Positions 48,211 through 60,560 of a DNA stretch of 64,000 nucleotides are shown here, in pieces. This DNA is from Chinchilla lanigera (taxonomy: Eukaryota; Chordata; Mammalia; Rodentia; Chinchillidae), in contig NW_004955423.1 in assembly GCF_000276665.1 (NCBI RefSeq), positions 9,323,319-9,387,318 of the forward strand. The letters are read 5' to 3'. A program made the translations under genes and the position numbers. Numbering within the stretch: position 1 is the first letter of the stretch; every line of letters starts with the position of its first letter. Under the pieces are notes generated by a model. That model was not told the origin of the DNA. It saw only the letters and a program-made list of their open reading frames with translations, and did no database searches.

Positions 48211-48225
48211 TCTTTCTGCCTTTCT

Positions 48226-48320
48226 TTTTTTTTTGGTTTTTGTCCGGTACCGGGAACCGAACTCACGACCTTGCGCTTGCCAGGCAGGTGCTTTTGCCGC
48301 TGAGCTAAATCCCCAGCCCC
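48226..48320 (-). mobile_element. ID SINE with perfect target duplication
   Basis: Reverse ID with the CCGGTACCGGGAACC block. TCTTTCTGCCTTTCT at 48211-48225 and 48321-48335 is exact. Confidence 0.93.
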
Positions 48321-48445
48321 TCTTTCTGCCTTTCTATTAATATTAGTCTCTATTATGAACCTAAATTATGTATGATTTATATGCACATATGTCCACTTCT
48401 TCATTAGATGAGAATTAGTGACATAATAATTATACTACATTATAG

Positions 48446-48842
48446 TTTAGGTCTAGAATGTTCCCCCAAAGCCTTATGTTATCAGAGATGGAGTTTTTGG
48501 AAGGTGACTGATCACTTGGAAGGTGATTGATCCTGGGTGCTTTATATTTACCATTGGACTGATTCATTGAGGAATCCATAGCTTCATGTGCTGTTAGGAG
48601 GTTGGTGGCTCATTGGGGTGTGACCTGTAGGAATACCTCTCTCCTGTTTCCTCCCTTCCTCTCTACTTCCTAAAGACCATGATGCGAGCAGCTTTCCTCC
48701 ATTATGCCCTTGTACTATGCTCTTTCTGCCTTGAAGCCTACGGATCATGGACTGTAACCATAAGCCAAAAATAAACCCTCCTCCTCTAAGCTGTGAGTGT
48801 TGAGTATTGTGTCCACTGATATGAAAGTGACTAAGACATAGT
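48446..48842 (+). mobile_element. Solo LTR of MaLR type
   Basis: Same layout as 22198-22608: start block with GTTCCCCCAAAG, a pyrimidine-rich centre, AAAAATAAACCCTCCTCC near the end and a GTGACTAAGACA terminus. Noncoding. Confidence 0.6.
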
Positions 48843-49875
48843 ATGTGGGAATTCATTAATTACTGGTATGTAAGTTAGGAAAATACAACTCTTAGTTTCT
48901 GTAAATACATTAAACTATTTTAATTTGGAACAAATTTCTAAGTAAGCAAACGAAAGACAGGTCACTCAAGACCTGCTTTACAGTTAACATAATGTAAACT
49001 GCCCCATGATATTATCCCTTCTAAGGTAACAGCAAAGAAGTCATGTTTTGGACTGTAAGAACACCCTTTGTTATTTCTGACTGGATCAGTGCTGGAGACC
49101 AAATTCTGGGCCAGCTCAGAAACAAATAAAATGGACCAACATCAACAGATGAACCTTTAGGAATCAAAATTGGGAAAATATCTCAAGATTAAAGAATTAG
49201 TTGGTAGATATTAAAACAGGAGTAAAGTAGAAAAAATTCATAAAGTAGTAGTATCATAGTTATCAGACAAGCCCATGTTATCAATTATAGCTATAGTTAT
49301 TTATAAATAAACATTAAAAGGTAGAATAAGTGAACTGGTTGTGGGAGGAATATTAAGGAGATACATAGCTGATTCATATTTACATATAAGCACTATAGAG
49401 AAAAATTCTTTTCAAAAGTTCTTGTCTGGTGACGCCAGAGCCTTGGAGCTACTTCCAGTCTTGTCTATCAGTGGGAAAGTTCTAAGTTTTGGATTTTCAT
49501 GGAATATCAATCTCCACTACTGCTCTATCTTGAACTTCGTAATAATCTACCAATTGTGTGAAGTAACATGAGTAATTGCTATTAAAACCAAAAGATGCTA
49601 ATTAAAAATTCAGTCATGCTTAGAATTTGTAGTAGATCCTAACCAAATCACATATAAAACAATGACATACTTTTGGGGATTTTCAAACTCTTTACCTATT
49701 ACTAATTAGCTAGTGAATAAAATATTGCCAACAATTCAAAGAAAGGAGTCTCAATAATTAGAGTGATTGCAGAGTTCTGGTCTAATCTCTCATTTAGTGC
49801 AACATTTTGCTTTACAACCCTTCTTTCAGGAATGGAAAGTCAACTGTGTTTTGTACACTAATTCCAAGTGAGTTA
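48843..49875. other. SPATA1: SPATA1 5' intron, no feature seen
   Basis: A/T-rich, no recognisable repeat or exon. The 76-codon + strand frame at 49341-49571 has no support. Confidence 0.4.
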
Positions 49876-49968
49876 CTAGGCTGGGGATGTAGCTCAGTGG
49901 TACAGCGCTTACTTCATATGCTCAGGGCGTGGAGTTTGATTACCAGAACCACATAAAATAAAAAATGT
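49876..49968 (+). mobile_element. ID SINE
   Basis: GGCTGGGGATGTAGCTCAGT, GGTACAGCGCTTAC and GAGTTTGATTACCAGAACC. Confidence 0.88.
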
Positions 49969-50199
49969 AATGAATTAGCTACTGAAAAAGATCTCCAGGT
50001 CACATCTAGCCTCAATAGGAAAAACTACAGAAATTATCATAGTCAACTATGGATTGGGGAAGAATTATTTTCACTCAGTAGCAGTGCTGAAAATCATGCT
50101 GGAGAATTTCTGATACACTGTTCAGGGCTTAGAAACGAGGATTGTGGTAATTTTTAGTTCCTGTCTGACTTGATAATAGGATATACAAAATTGATGTTC

Positions 50200-50352
50200 A
50201 AACTGGGCATGGTGGTGCAAGCCTGTAATCCCGGAATCTGGGAGGTTGAGGCAAGTGGATTGCTGTGAGTTTGATGTCAGCCTAGTTACATACTGAATTC
50301 AAAGCTAGCCTGAATTACATAGCAAGCCCTTGTCTCCAAAAAAAATAAATAC
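50200..50352 (+). mobile_element. B1 SINE
   Basis: CTGGGCATGGTGGTGCAAGC, CTGTAATCCCGGAATC, the second-half block GAATTCAAAGCTAGCCTG and a poly-A tail. Confidence 0.9.
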
Positions 50353-50560
50353 AATTTTAAAAAATGATGTTTAATGAATTTTAATTTTCTAAAGGTATTA
50401 TTTTTTAAAAAAATTTATTGGTACATTTTTGACACACATAATGATCACATCCGTCATAGGGAATTTGTACCTGTACATAATATATTTTAATTCTTTTCTC
50501 CTATTTCCTTCCCTTCACTTCAATCCTTCATCCCCTCTCCTTTTTCAAAACTTTGTTTCT

Positions 50561-50680
50561 GGCCTGGGGATATAGCTCAGTGGCACAGCACCTGCCTGGC
50601 AAGTGCATGGTCCTGAGTTCAATTCCTGGTACCAAAAAAACAAAACAACCCCCCCACACACCAAAACCCCCCCAAAAAAC
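50561..50680 (+). mobile_element. ID SINE inside the L1 3' UTR
   Basis: GGCCTGGGGATATAGCTCAG, GCCTGGCAAGTGCATGGTCC, TCCTGGTACC and an A/C-rich tail. AAAACTTTGTTTCT on both sides is the target duplication. Confidence 0.9.
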
Positions 50681-51235
50681 TTTGTTTCTATTGTTTTCCT
50701 TCCATTCTATTTTATTTTTTAACCCTATGCCCTCCCTTCTCTTTCCTCTCCTTCCCCTCGTTTCTCTTCCCACTTGAATATTTTCTTCCTAATTCCCAAT
50801 ATCTACCATCCATTTTGATCCTTATTTAACTTTGTACTTCTCATACAAGAGAAATATATAATACTTAAACATGTCTGATTTATTTCACTTAAAAATTGTG
50901 TTCTCAAGGTGAAAACATTCCATTCACCTAAAAATGTCTCGTTTATCATTCTTTATGGCAGTATAGTACTCCATAGTATATAAAACCACATTTTCTTTAT
51001 CCATTCACTGATGAGCATCTGGGCTGTTTCCAAGATTTAGCTATTACAAACTGTGCCGCTGTAAACATGGGTGTGCACATATCACTGTGTTATGATGCTT
51101 TTAACTCTTTAGGGACGATTCCTAGAAGGGGAATAGCTGAATCAAATGGCACCTCTAGTTTTAGTTTTTTGAGGCATCTCCATACTGATTTGCATATTGG
51201 TTGTACCAATATACACACTCACCAACAGTAGAGGA

Positions 51236-51516
51236 TTCTTTTTTCCCTTTATATTACTTTTGATATATGTAATGATCACAGTCATCATAGGGATTTTTAC
51301 CTGTACATAATATATCTTGATTTTTCTTTTTTTCCCCCATTCCTCTCCCATCACTTTACCCCTTCTTCCCTCCTCATCTACAAAAGATTTTTTTCCCTTT
51401 TATTCTCATTTTTCCTTCCTTTCCGTCCTCACCCCCCCTCCTTGTTGCCCTTTCCATTTAAACATTTCTTCCTACTAGCTGAGACCTATCATCCACTTTG
51501 GTTCTTATTTGCACTT
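51236..51516 (-). mobile_element. Short L1 3' end nested inside the larger L1
   Basis: Repeats the 3' UTR sequence of 50405-50840 (TAATGATCAC...CATAGGGA, then TACCTGTACATAATATAT). The host L1 resumes right after it at about 51517 (GTCAGCATTTGTTATTGG). Confidence 0.82.
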
Positions 51517-51651
51517 CTGGCTTTGTCAGCATTTGTTATTGGTTGATTTCTTGATGACAGCCATTCTTTCTGGAGCAAAATGGAGTCTCAATGTTGTTTT
51601 AATTTGTATCTCTCAAATGCCCAGTGATGTCGAACACTTCTTCATATATTT

Positions 51652-51740
51652 AGGCCCAGGATATAGCTCAGTGGCACAGCGCCTGCCTGGCAAACACAAG
51701 ATCTTGAGTTTGATTCCTGTTACAAAAAAACAAAAAATCC
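51652..51740 (+). mobile_element. ID SINE inside the L1
   Basis: GCCCAGGATATAGCTCAGTG, GCACAGCGCCTGCCTGGC and TTGATTCCTGTTAC. CATATATTT occurs on both sides. Confidence 0.88.
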
Positions 51741-54700
51741 CCCCAAACCTCCATATATTTATTTGTTGTTTATACTTCTTCATCTAGGAGTCTATTAATT
51801 TCAGGTGAGAACTAATTTTTTTAGTTCTTTTTATATTCTAGATGTTAGTCTTTATCTGAGGAATAGCTCATAAAATTATGCTACTGGTATAATGACCAGG
51901 ATTGCATTAAATCTGTATAACAGTTTTGGAAGTATGGCCATTTTCACTATATTGGCTCTGCCTATCCAAGAACCTTTTTTTCTTTTCTGCTATCCTCTTT
52001 GATCTCCTTCTTCAGAATACTGTAGTTTTCATGTAAAGGTCTTTTTACTTTGTTAGATTGATTCCTAGGTATTTCATTTTTCTTGGTGCTACTGTGAAAG
52101 GTATTGTTTCCCTAATTTTTCTCTCAGTGAGTTTATTTATTTACAGGAATGCTATTGACTTTTGAGTGTTAACTTTGTACCTTGCTACACTACTGAACTT
52201 GGATATTAAATCTAAGAGCTTTTTGGTGGAGTTTTGGGGGTCTTCTATATAGAGTATCGTGTCATCCACAAATAATAATTTAACTTCTTCCTTTCTATCC
52301 ATATTCCTTTTCTTTCTCTTGCCTAATTGCTCTAATGTTTCCAGAACTATACTGAACAGGAGCGGTGACAGTTGGCCTCCTTGTCTTCTACCTGATTTTA
52401 GAATGAAAGCCTTGCTTTTCACCAATTAGTATAATATTGGCCGTTGGTGTGTCATAGATGGCTTGTATCAGATTGAGATAAAGAGCATCTATTCTAATTT
52501 TCTGAAAGTTTTATCATGAATAGGTGTTGGGTTTTGTCAAGTGCTTTTGCTGTGTATGTTAGAATGATCATGTGGTTTTTGTCCTTGGAATTGTTAATGT
52601 GTTATATTACATTTATTGATTTGTTTATTTGAATTATCCCTGCATCCCTGGGATAAGTCCTACTTTGGTTATGGTATATAATATTGATGATTTCCTGCCT
52701 TTTCTTTGGCAGCATCATAACGAGGATTTTTGCCTCTATGTTCATTAAGGAGATTGGCCTGTAGTTTTCATTTTTGGTTAGATCCTTCTCTGGCTCTGGT
52801 ATCAGAGGATACCAGGAATTGTTTGAGAGTACTGCTTCCCTTTCAATTTCATTGAAGAGTTTGAGGAGTTGTGGTATTAGAACTTCTCTTAGGTTCTCAC
52901 AGCAGTGAATTTGTCAAGATCTGGGCTTTTCTTTGTTGGTAGTTTTAAAATTATTTCTTCAATTTCATTGACTGATACTGGGTCATTTAGAATTGTTCAG
53001 CTTTGGTAATTCATATGTATCTAGAAATCCACCCATTTCTTCTGAGTTTTCCATTTCATTAGAATACACATTCTCAAAGTAGGTATTTATGATCTCCTGG
53101 TTTTGTGCATGAGCTGCTGTGATTTCATCCTTTTCATTCCTAACTGCATAGATTTGAGCCTTTTCTTTCTTTTTTTTTTGATAAGATTAGTTAAGGGTTT
53201 GTCCATTTTATTTAATCTTTCAAAGAACCAACTCTTTGATCATTGATTTTTTGTATTGTTTTCAGTCTTAATTGCATTAATTTCTGCTCTGATCTTTATA
53301 ACTTCCTCATTAATGTGTGCTTTGGGTTTAATTTACTTTTCTTCTAGAAACTTGAGGTCCAACATCAGGCTATTTATTTGGGCTTGCTTTGTTTTTCTGA
53401 TGTGGAAATTCACTGTTACAAATTTCCCTCAAGATCTGCTTTCATTTCATCCCATAAGTCCCAGTATGCCATATTGGCCTTGTCATTTAATTGTAGAAAC
53501 TGTCTAATTTCTTCTTTAATTTCACCTGTGATTCATCGGTCATTCAGAAGGCTGTTATATAATTTCCATATGTTTATGTAGTTTTTGTAATTTCTTTTGT
53601 TACTGAGTTCCAATTTCATTGTACTATGCTCTGGTAATATGTACGAAATAATTTTAATTCCTTTGGATTTAGTTAAGCATGTTCTATGAGCTAGAATTCT
53701 ATCTTGGAGAAAGCCCATTGTGCTGTTGAGAAGAATATACATTCTGTTCTTGTGGGGTGGCACACTCTGTAGATATCCACTAAGTCCATTTGTTCCAAGA
53801 TTTGGTTCAGCTCTGATATTTGTTAATTTTTGTGTCTAGTTGATCTGTCTGTTTGAGAGAGTGGGGCATTAAATTCACCCATTACAACTGTGTAAGTGCT
53901 TACCCTACTTTTCATAGCCATTAATGTTGGTTTTTCATAGTGAGGTGCTCTAGTATTGATGCATATACATTTACAATTGTTATTGCTTCAACTGTTTCTT
54001 TATTATTTGGTAACTTTGTCACTTCTGATCAGTCTTGGTTTGAAATCCCCTGTTCCACAAATAGAGTATCTCTCCCTGTTTTTATCTGGCTTCCTGTCCT
54101 GTGGAGTATTGTTTTCAATCATTTGAATTTCAATCTATGAATTTCTTTTTCGTTGAATGTGTTTCTTGTATGCAGCATATTGTTGAGTCTTGTTTCTTGA
54201 TCCATTCTGCCAATCTGTTTCTTTTGATTGGTGAATTAATACCATTTACATTGATAGTTCTAACTGACATATACTGACTTACTCTTGTCATATTATTTTC
54301 CTGTTATTGGTTCCTTTTCCCTGTTTAATTCTTTGCCTTGCCTAGTGGATTTATTCTATTGAGATTCATGGAATTATTCTCTTCATTGTCTTTTTCTAGA
54401 ATATTTGGCAGAACTTTTTGGAGTGGTGGCTTTGTGGTCAATTTCTCCAGGTGTTCCTTATCATGGAAGTATCTTATTTGTGTATCAATTCTGACAGATA
54501 ATTTTGCAGGGTATATCAATCTGGGTTGGGATTTGTATTCTTTTAGGGCTTGATATATATGATTGACTCAAAGCTCTCGATTTAAGGGTTTGTGTTGAGA
54601 AGTCTATTGCAATTCCAATGGGCATCCCTTTAAAGGTAATGTTTTTCCCTAACAGGTTTTAATATTCTTTTCTTGCATTGACTTTCGGGAGTCTTCTGGA

Positions 54701-56965
54701 GTGTAGGCTTTTCCTAATCATGGATAATTGGAGTTCTACATGCTTCACTATCTGTATGTCAAATTCTCTTCATCCTTGGGAAATTTTCTACTATTACTTC
54801 TGTGAACAAGTTTTTATGTCCTTTGTGCTACTTCTGATCTTCCATTGATTCTGATTAATCTTATGCTATTCTTCTTTGTAACATCTAGCACCAGTTTCAT
54901 GGTCCTTTGCTATTTTTAAGAAGTCTTTCATTTGGTGATTGCTAACAGCAAGCATGTCTTCTAGATCTTGGTATTTTTCTTCACATTGGTTGATTCTGCT
55001 GTGTATACTTTCAACATAACTTATAATCTCCTAGATATCTGTTTGAATCTGTTTTATGGAATCCAGTTTTTTCCTATGTTGGGCATTCATGGTTTCCATC
55101 ACTTTCCTAAGTTCCTCTATCTTTTTTTAAATCTGTATCTTCTCTAGATTCACTAATCAGGTCCATTATGATCGTGTCTTTAGTCATCTGTGTAATTATT
55201 TCTGATTTTTTTCCTAGAGACTCACTCATCTGCTTTCTTGCTTCCACTGCTACTATTTTAGAAAGTTCACTTGGGTATCTTTTGATTTCTTCAACCTCAA
55301 TGCCCCTTGGATCTGTCTTTGGCAAGCCGAAGATGTGGGGTTGCATCTTGTTTCCTTGTCTTCTCATTTTCTATTTTAAAATTTTGTTTTCTATGCTAAT
55401 GCTTGTTATTTGCTTATGGTTGGTAGCTTTTAATAGCATCAAGACCTCTTTAGTAGATTACTTTTTAGAAATGTCTTCTAGGCATAGCTGGCTTTTGTGT
55501 GTTTCCCAAGATTCTGTCTCTTCAATTTATTAGGGCTGAGAGGTTGCTGGCTGTTTGGCCTAGAACCCAGTTCTTTGGTACCAGACTATGGTATAACCCC
55601 CAGACAATTTTGGTTGTGGCATGTAAGAAAGAATAATTGATCATACCAACTATGTCACCTTGGCTAAAGTAGTAAACCAGTAATAAAAAATAGCATCAAG
55701 CACAGTCTACAGAATGACAAATGTGGTAACTAATTTGCCACCTTCAACCATAAGTACAAGATTTCTAACTACATAACAAAATCTAAAACAAATCAAAAAA
55801 TTATGTACATCAAATATCCACTCAATAGAGTGATTTTACCCTTGAAGGAGAAAATTTAAATTTGACAAGAGGAAAAAATAGAAAACTACAGAAGATTAGA
55901 AGCAAGGATTAAGGGTAAAGGAAGATTACCTGAGCTTCATAAAACTATTAAAGAAGACAAGTGAAAGAATGAAGGAAAAAACCAAGAGCAAAACAATAAA
56001 AATTAAAAACAATGCTCATACTCATGAAAAAACAATTAAGAGGGAAAAAGAAAGAAAACCAATCAAAGAAAAGAAGAAAACAATTTCTCTGTGATTTCAA
56101 GATTGTGGTTATCTTTTAGGGTCTTTGGTTTGTGGCAGTGTCCAATTCAGGGCATATCTCTGCTGCTACTGGTAGAGAAAGGAGGCAGACAGAATCGAGA
56201 TCCATTCTGGATGATCCCAGCAAACCTGCAGTAGGATTAGGACAGGTTGCTGGGAACTCCCAGCAAGACTGCCATAGGATTAGGGTAGGGTGCTGATTTT
56301 GGTGGTTTCAGTTCCACAGAAGTTCAGGCTGATCCTAGTCTCATTGTTGTTCAGTTTACAATACTCTGGGTGTCTCTTGCTGGCCTGATCTCAGCTCCCT
56401 GACCCTGGATGTCTCCCACAGTTGTCCCTCACCCAGCTACTGTGGGATTTCAGTGAGAACCCTAAAATAAAGCCAACTCATGGTTCTTCTGAGTCTTCGG
56501 TTGTCAGCCCCTCTCTAAAACGTTATCTGGCTAAGCATCCTCTCCAGGAAATACGGTGGTCCCTTGGACTGGAGTAGTTCACCATCTGTTGTGGCACACA
56601 GCACTAGTGTGTTTCTCCCTGCAGGCCTCTGGACTCACCCACCCTATGTCTCTATAGATTTGATCCTCCTCTCTCATACCATAAGCTGGGAGTCAAGGAG
56701 AAAGTAACAGTTTGCCTCTTCCTTTTTCTGCTTTATGGTCTGTCTCTTCACTTTCTCTGTAGGCTTCAATTTTCCCTTTAGATTCTTGTTGGGTCCCAGG
56801 AGTCCACCTTGCTTCTTTTCTTTCCCAAGTAGTTATTTTCCAATGTCTTTCCCAATGTCTTTTTCCAACTACTTTCCCAAGTAGTTATTTTACAATTCCA
56901 AGATTTTGCAACCCAAATCTTGGAGTTTGTTGCCTTTTACTGCTGCATCATCTTCCCAGAAGTAC

Positions 56966-57994
56966 TCAATGAATTTTAGATATCTCAAGTAAATACTACA
57001 AGCAGAAACCTCTACTATAAATATATGAATATAGTAGAATCTTACACAAAAGAATCAAATGGATTGGGGGCCAAAAATGTACCTTTTCAGTTTTATGCAA
57101 CAGGTATGTGTCTGTTTACTAATCTGTCAAGAAAGTGACTTGGACTTGCTAAGATCCATTGCAGCTATAAAATTCTTTGATTACTTGATTGCTTAAAGAA
57201 TGTGAAAAGTGATAGGATTAGTTTTATGCTGGAGAAAGAGAAATCATAATATGGTCAACCTAATGCCAGATGATGGGGGTACTTCTTGACATAATTTGAG
57301 TCTTTTATTATTTATTTTTTATTAGTACATGTTTGCAGTACATAATAGCTATATTTATCTTGGGGAGTTGGTATATGTACATAACACATATTAATTTAAA
57401 ATAATATCTGATTCATCATCAGGGCGTGAGGTTTACATTTTTATGCTCTTTTACTCTGTCTAGTTCATGGTTAATGTGTAAATAAAATTCTAATCCATTT
57501 TAAAGGATTACATGTTTAGGTAAATAAATGCCTGAGGGCAATCCTTATATGTATAGGACTGAACTGTATTTCCCATACAGGTCCTAATATAAATAAAATG
57601 ACTACCTTATCTTGCTTTAATATTTTTGCATGATATGTAAGGGCATTTTAGATTAAGTGGGGTCTCACAGAGAGTATTAGAATGATACACAATTAGAATC
57701 TATGTTAGAAAAGGAATTATGGACTTATTTTCAAATATTCCTTTGGGACCTTTTCAGAAAGTACAGTTTTCATAATCATAAAATAGTAACAGGACATTTT
57801 TAGCAAACTTCACTCAACTATAAAAATTTCAGCTTTTGAAGGAATAGAGGTATAGTCTTACTCAGCCTAAAACATGAGTTAAGATGCAATTACAATGATG
57901 CTTCATTTCCTAAATAGTATTTGAATACCTAGTTACAGAGCATCTAGTTGGTATTTCAAATCTATATGCCAAAAATAGAAAATGTCAGGCATCT
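56966..57994. other. SPATA1: SPATA1 5' intron with a short L1 3' fragment
   Basis: 57295-57420 matches an L1 3' end on the - strand (TTAGTACATGTTTGCAGTAC, GGTATATGTACATAACACAT). The rest is unassigned A/T-rich sequence. Confidence 0.5.
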
Positions 57995-58078
57995 TTTTTT
58001 GAGGGGGGGTACTGGGAATCAAACTCAGGACCTTGCCAGGCAGGCACTTGTGCCAGTGAGCTATATCCCCGGCCCTTC
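57995..58078 (-). mobile_element. ID SINE
   Basis: GGTACTGGGAATCAAACTCA, CCTTGCCAGGCAGGCAC and GTGAGCTATATCCCCGGCCC in reverse. Confidence 0.88.
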
Positions 58079-58337
58079 AAAAATAGAAACTGTTTAATAC
58101 TGAAAACCATTCTACTTTAAATATAAAGTTGAACACAGTAAACATTATTTCATTCTTCCTGACTATATTAGCCAACACAGATATAATACACAATGAAAGC
58201 AAAGCATGGATTTAAAAGTAGATGAAACACATTTTTTTCTTTCTCACTTCTCCATACCTTTTAGAAAGTCTTTCAAAAGCAACAAGAGATAAAATAGTTT
58301 CTATAATTTCTTTGGACCCAAATTATAACTACTGAAC

Positions 58338-58711
58338 TGTTAGCTTTCTGTCACTATAACAAAATACCTGAGAAAATTGCCTTATAGCAAGGAAAAATTT
58401 TTTCTGGCTGTTTCACGGGTTTTACTCTATAGTCTTTGGACTTGTCACTTTTGTCCTGTGGTGGCACAGTACAGCATGGCAGGAGCATCCTGCACAGGAG
58501 ATGCTAACCTCATGGTGGCTGGGAAGTTTAAGAATAAGGGCTGGGTTTCCAGTTTCCCCTTTAAGGAAACACTCCTGATAACCTACTTTCCACTAGGCCT
58601 TACCACTTAAATGTTTCACCGCCCCCCCTCCCCAAAAAACCCCACAGGCTGAGAAGCAAGTGTTTAGCACATGGGCTTTTGGTAGACATTTAAGATCTAA
58701 ACTCTAACATG
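58338..58711 (+). repeat. LTR-like interspersed repeat, complete copy
   Basis: Runs from TGTTAGCTTTCTGTCACTAT to AACTCTAACAT. It contains CCTCATGGTGGCTGGGAAG, CCACTAGGCCTTACCAC and CACATGGGCTTTTGG. Same family as 1-108 and 28700-29490. Confidence 0.55.
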
Positions 58712-58878
58712 AGGTGAAGGATAATAAATGAACAAAATGTAAATTAAAAAAAATAAAGGGTAATAATGTCTCATTCACTGGAAGTGGGTCATAACACCCA
58801 TGGATGTTAAGCTAAAAACTAAATGAAGTCTTATGACCCACCTTATTACTAGGTATCTTTATCTTAAATTCTTTTGCT

Positions 58879-58994
58879 TTTTTTTTTTTTTTTAATTTTG
58901 AGAGTCTGTGTAGCCCAGGCTCCACTTGAACTCCCAGTGATCCTCCTCAGCCTCCCAAGTGCTGGGATTAAGGCATATACAACCATGCTTGGCT
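58879..58994 (-). mobile_element. B1-like SINE
   Basis: Poly-T, GTAGCCCAGGCTCCACTTGA, CAGCCTCCCAAGTGCTGGG and a diverged end. Confidence 0.82.
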
Positions 58995-59149
58995 TTTATT
59001 TATTTTTTTTAATAACTAAATTTCATTGTAGTTCCACATTCAATTACAAAAACTATTACTCCAATATTTGTGTGGTCCCATGGAAAGGAATACGTTCCCT
59101 ATGTATAACAAGATGATCAGGAGTTCTAAGTTTTCTAGTCTTTTCTCTG

Positions 59150-59320
59150 CCACAAGTTACCTGTACAGCCATTGGTAATTCACTCATTCTCTCCAAATCT
59201 CAATTTTCTTAATTTAAGCTTCAATAAAACTTGAATATAAGCTCCTCCTTTGAGATTCACCACTGTGCAATGCCCCTTAGAGAACTGGCTCTTAAAATAC
59301 AAAGTAAGGCATGTGAATCT
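59150..59320 (+). mobile_element. MIR-like SINE remnant
   Basis: TCTGCCACAAGTTACCTGTA, CTCATTCTCTCCAAATCTCA and TTTTCTTAATTTAAG are the MIR core order. Diverged. Confidence 0.5.
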
Positions 59321-59385
59321 TAAAAAGAATATGTTACTCATTTAAATACTGAATTCATAACTAGTGAATTAAACAACTTTGGGTA

Positions 59386-59781
59386 CTGTTATGGTTTGTG
59401 TCTGGATGTCCTCCTAAAGCCTCATCGGTCATTGGGGAGCAGGCTTTTTCAGAGGCAGCTGAATCTAGAGTTTGTCACTGGTTCATTGTCTAGTGCTGAG
59501 TTGGGGGTTTGAGCTTTACATGTGCCCTAGCATCCGGTAGCCTGCATATAATATAAGGGAGGAAAAGAGGTTTGCTTTTATTTGGGGTGGGGGGGGTCTT
59601 GCTGCTTTTGCAATCTTCGGCTGCCATGAACTATTGCCCCTCTGCCATGCCACTCTGCCTTAAAGTCAAATGATTATGGACTGAAACCTCCACTAACTGT
59701 GAGCTAAATAATCTTCTCTTCCTTAATTTTGGGTGTTGGGCATTTTGTCTCAGCAATGAGAGAAAAGTAACTAAAACACAT
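59386..59781 (+). mobile_element. Solo LTR of MaLR type
   Basis: Begins TGTTATGGTTTGTGTCTGGA, has a G-rich run near 59585, and ends with GTGAGCTAAATAATCTTC and AGTAACTAAAACAC. Third copy of the type seen at 22198 and 48446. Noncoding. Confidence 0.6.
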
Positions 59782-59954
59782 ACTAAAAAGGTGAAGATCT
59801 CAGGTAAATTTAAACTGACAATACTCTGCTGAGAAAACATAAAATGAGATTTCTTAGATCACTGTGGAAGGTTGTTTAGTAGATATCCATAGGTCATGAG
59901 AAGTATTTACTTTTCATTACTTTAGATATAATTGAACTTAAAGCGAATTCAGTG

Positions 59955-60260
59955 TATTTTTTTTCTTTCTTAACACAAATAAAATCCTTTATTAGATACA
60001 TGTTACAAATACTATTATCTGGTGTTTGAGACAACAATCCCCCCACCTTGTGATTTCCTAATACAGTGGTTTAAAAATATACAATGAAAATTTTTAAGAT
60101 TGTTTAACCCTAAAGCAATACACACTTTGCTTATTTCTCAACTTTCTTCCTCATGGGACTGAGTCATGTTGTTGTACCTGAAATAATGTCCAGAGCTAAC
60201 TTTGTAGTTTAGTTTCAAGGTATGGCCCATACTACTGAAAAATGGAACATTCTTTCAGTA
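59955..60260 (-). pseudogene. Possible retrocopied mRNA 3' end or unrecognised last exon
   Basis: On the - strand a short open stretch (read MGHTLKLNYKVSSGHYFRYN and on to TQSHEEES-stop) is followed by a UTR-like sequence. AATAAA sits at 59993-59988 and an A-rich stretch about 20 bp later. A polyA signal plus downstream A-run suggests a processed copy. The parent is not recognised and no target duplication was found. It could instead be a real terminal exon or coincidence. Confidence 0.3.
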
Positions 60261-60379
60261 AAGGTACTTGTTTAATTTTACAGATCTTTAAAGTATGAAT
60301 AACGTTTTAGTTAACAGAAAACTAAAGAAATAATTCCAATTACTGGGGAGAAAAACTATTTACGGACATACCTTTCATA

Positions 60380-60560
60380 CTCTTTAAACATGTAATTTCG
60401 TTCATTCTCAGTAACAACTACAGGAAATAAGCTTTATTACTTCATTTTGAAATGAGGAAACAGGTTCAGCAAAGTTTAAATGGTTTGCCTACGGGTACCG
60501 GGTTAAGTAGTCAGTCAACATTCAAACCTAGTTTCTGTGATTACATCCACTGTATAAGTA
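60380..60560 (-). mobile_element. MIR-like SINE remnant
   Basis: TTTTGAAATGAGGAAACAGG, TTAAATGGTTTGCC and CAAACCTAGTTTCTGTGA match MIR in inverted order. Confidence 0.65.

Larger units (their letters stand above)
50386..56965 (-). mobile_element. L1 LINE, nearly full length but disabled, nested insertions
   Basis: In L1 order (right to left): a 5' region at about 55500-56965; an ORF1-like coiled-coil part (55107-55367) and its C-terminal part (54325-54519); ORF2 endonuclease C-terminal part (53533-53763); reverse transcriptase with the FVDD active-site motif (52141-52425); then the ORF2 end and 3' UTR. Stops and frameshifts separate these segments, and about 1 kb seems missing near 51860. 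Two ID SINEs and a second L1 3' end are inserted. It has the same orientation as SPATA1. Confidence 0.9.

Noticed and set aside
50553..50777. Open frames around the ID SINE in the L1 3' UTR
   Set aside because: Composed of SINE and L1 UTR sequence.
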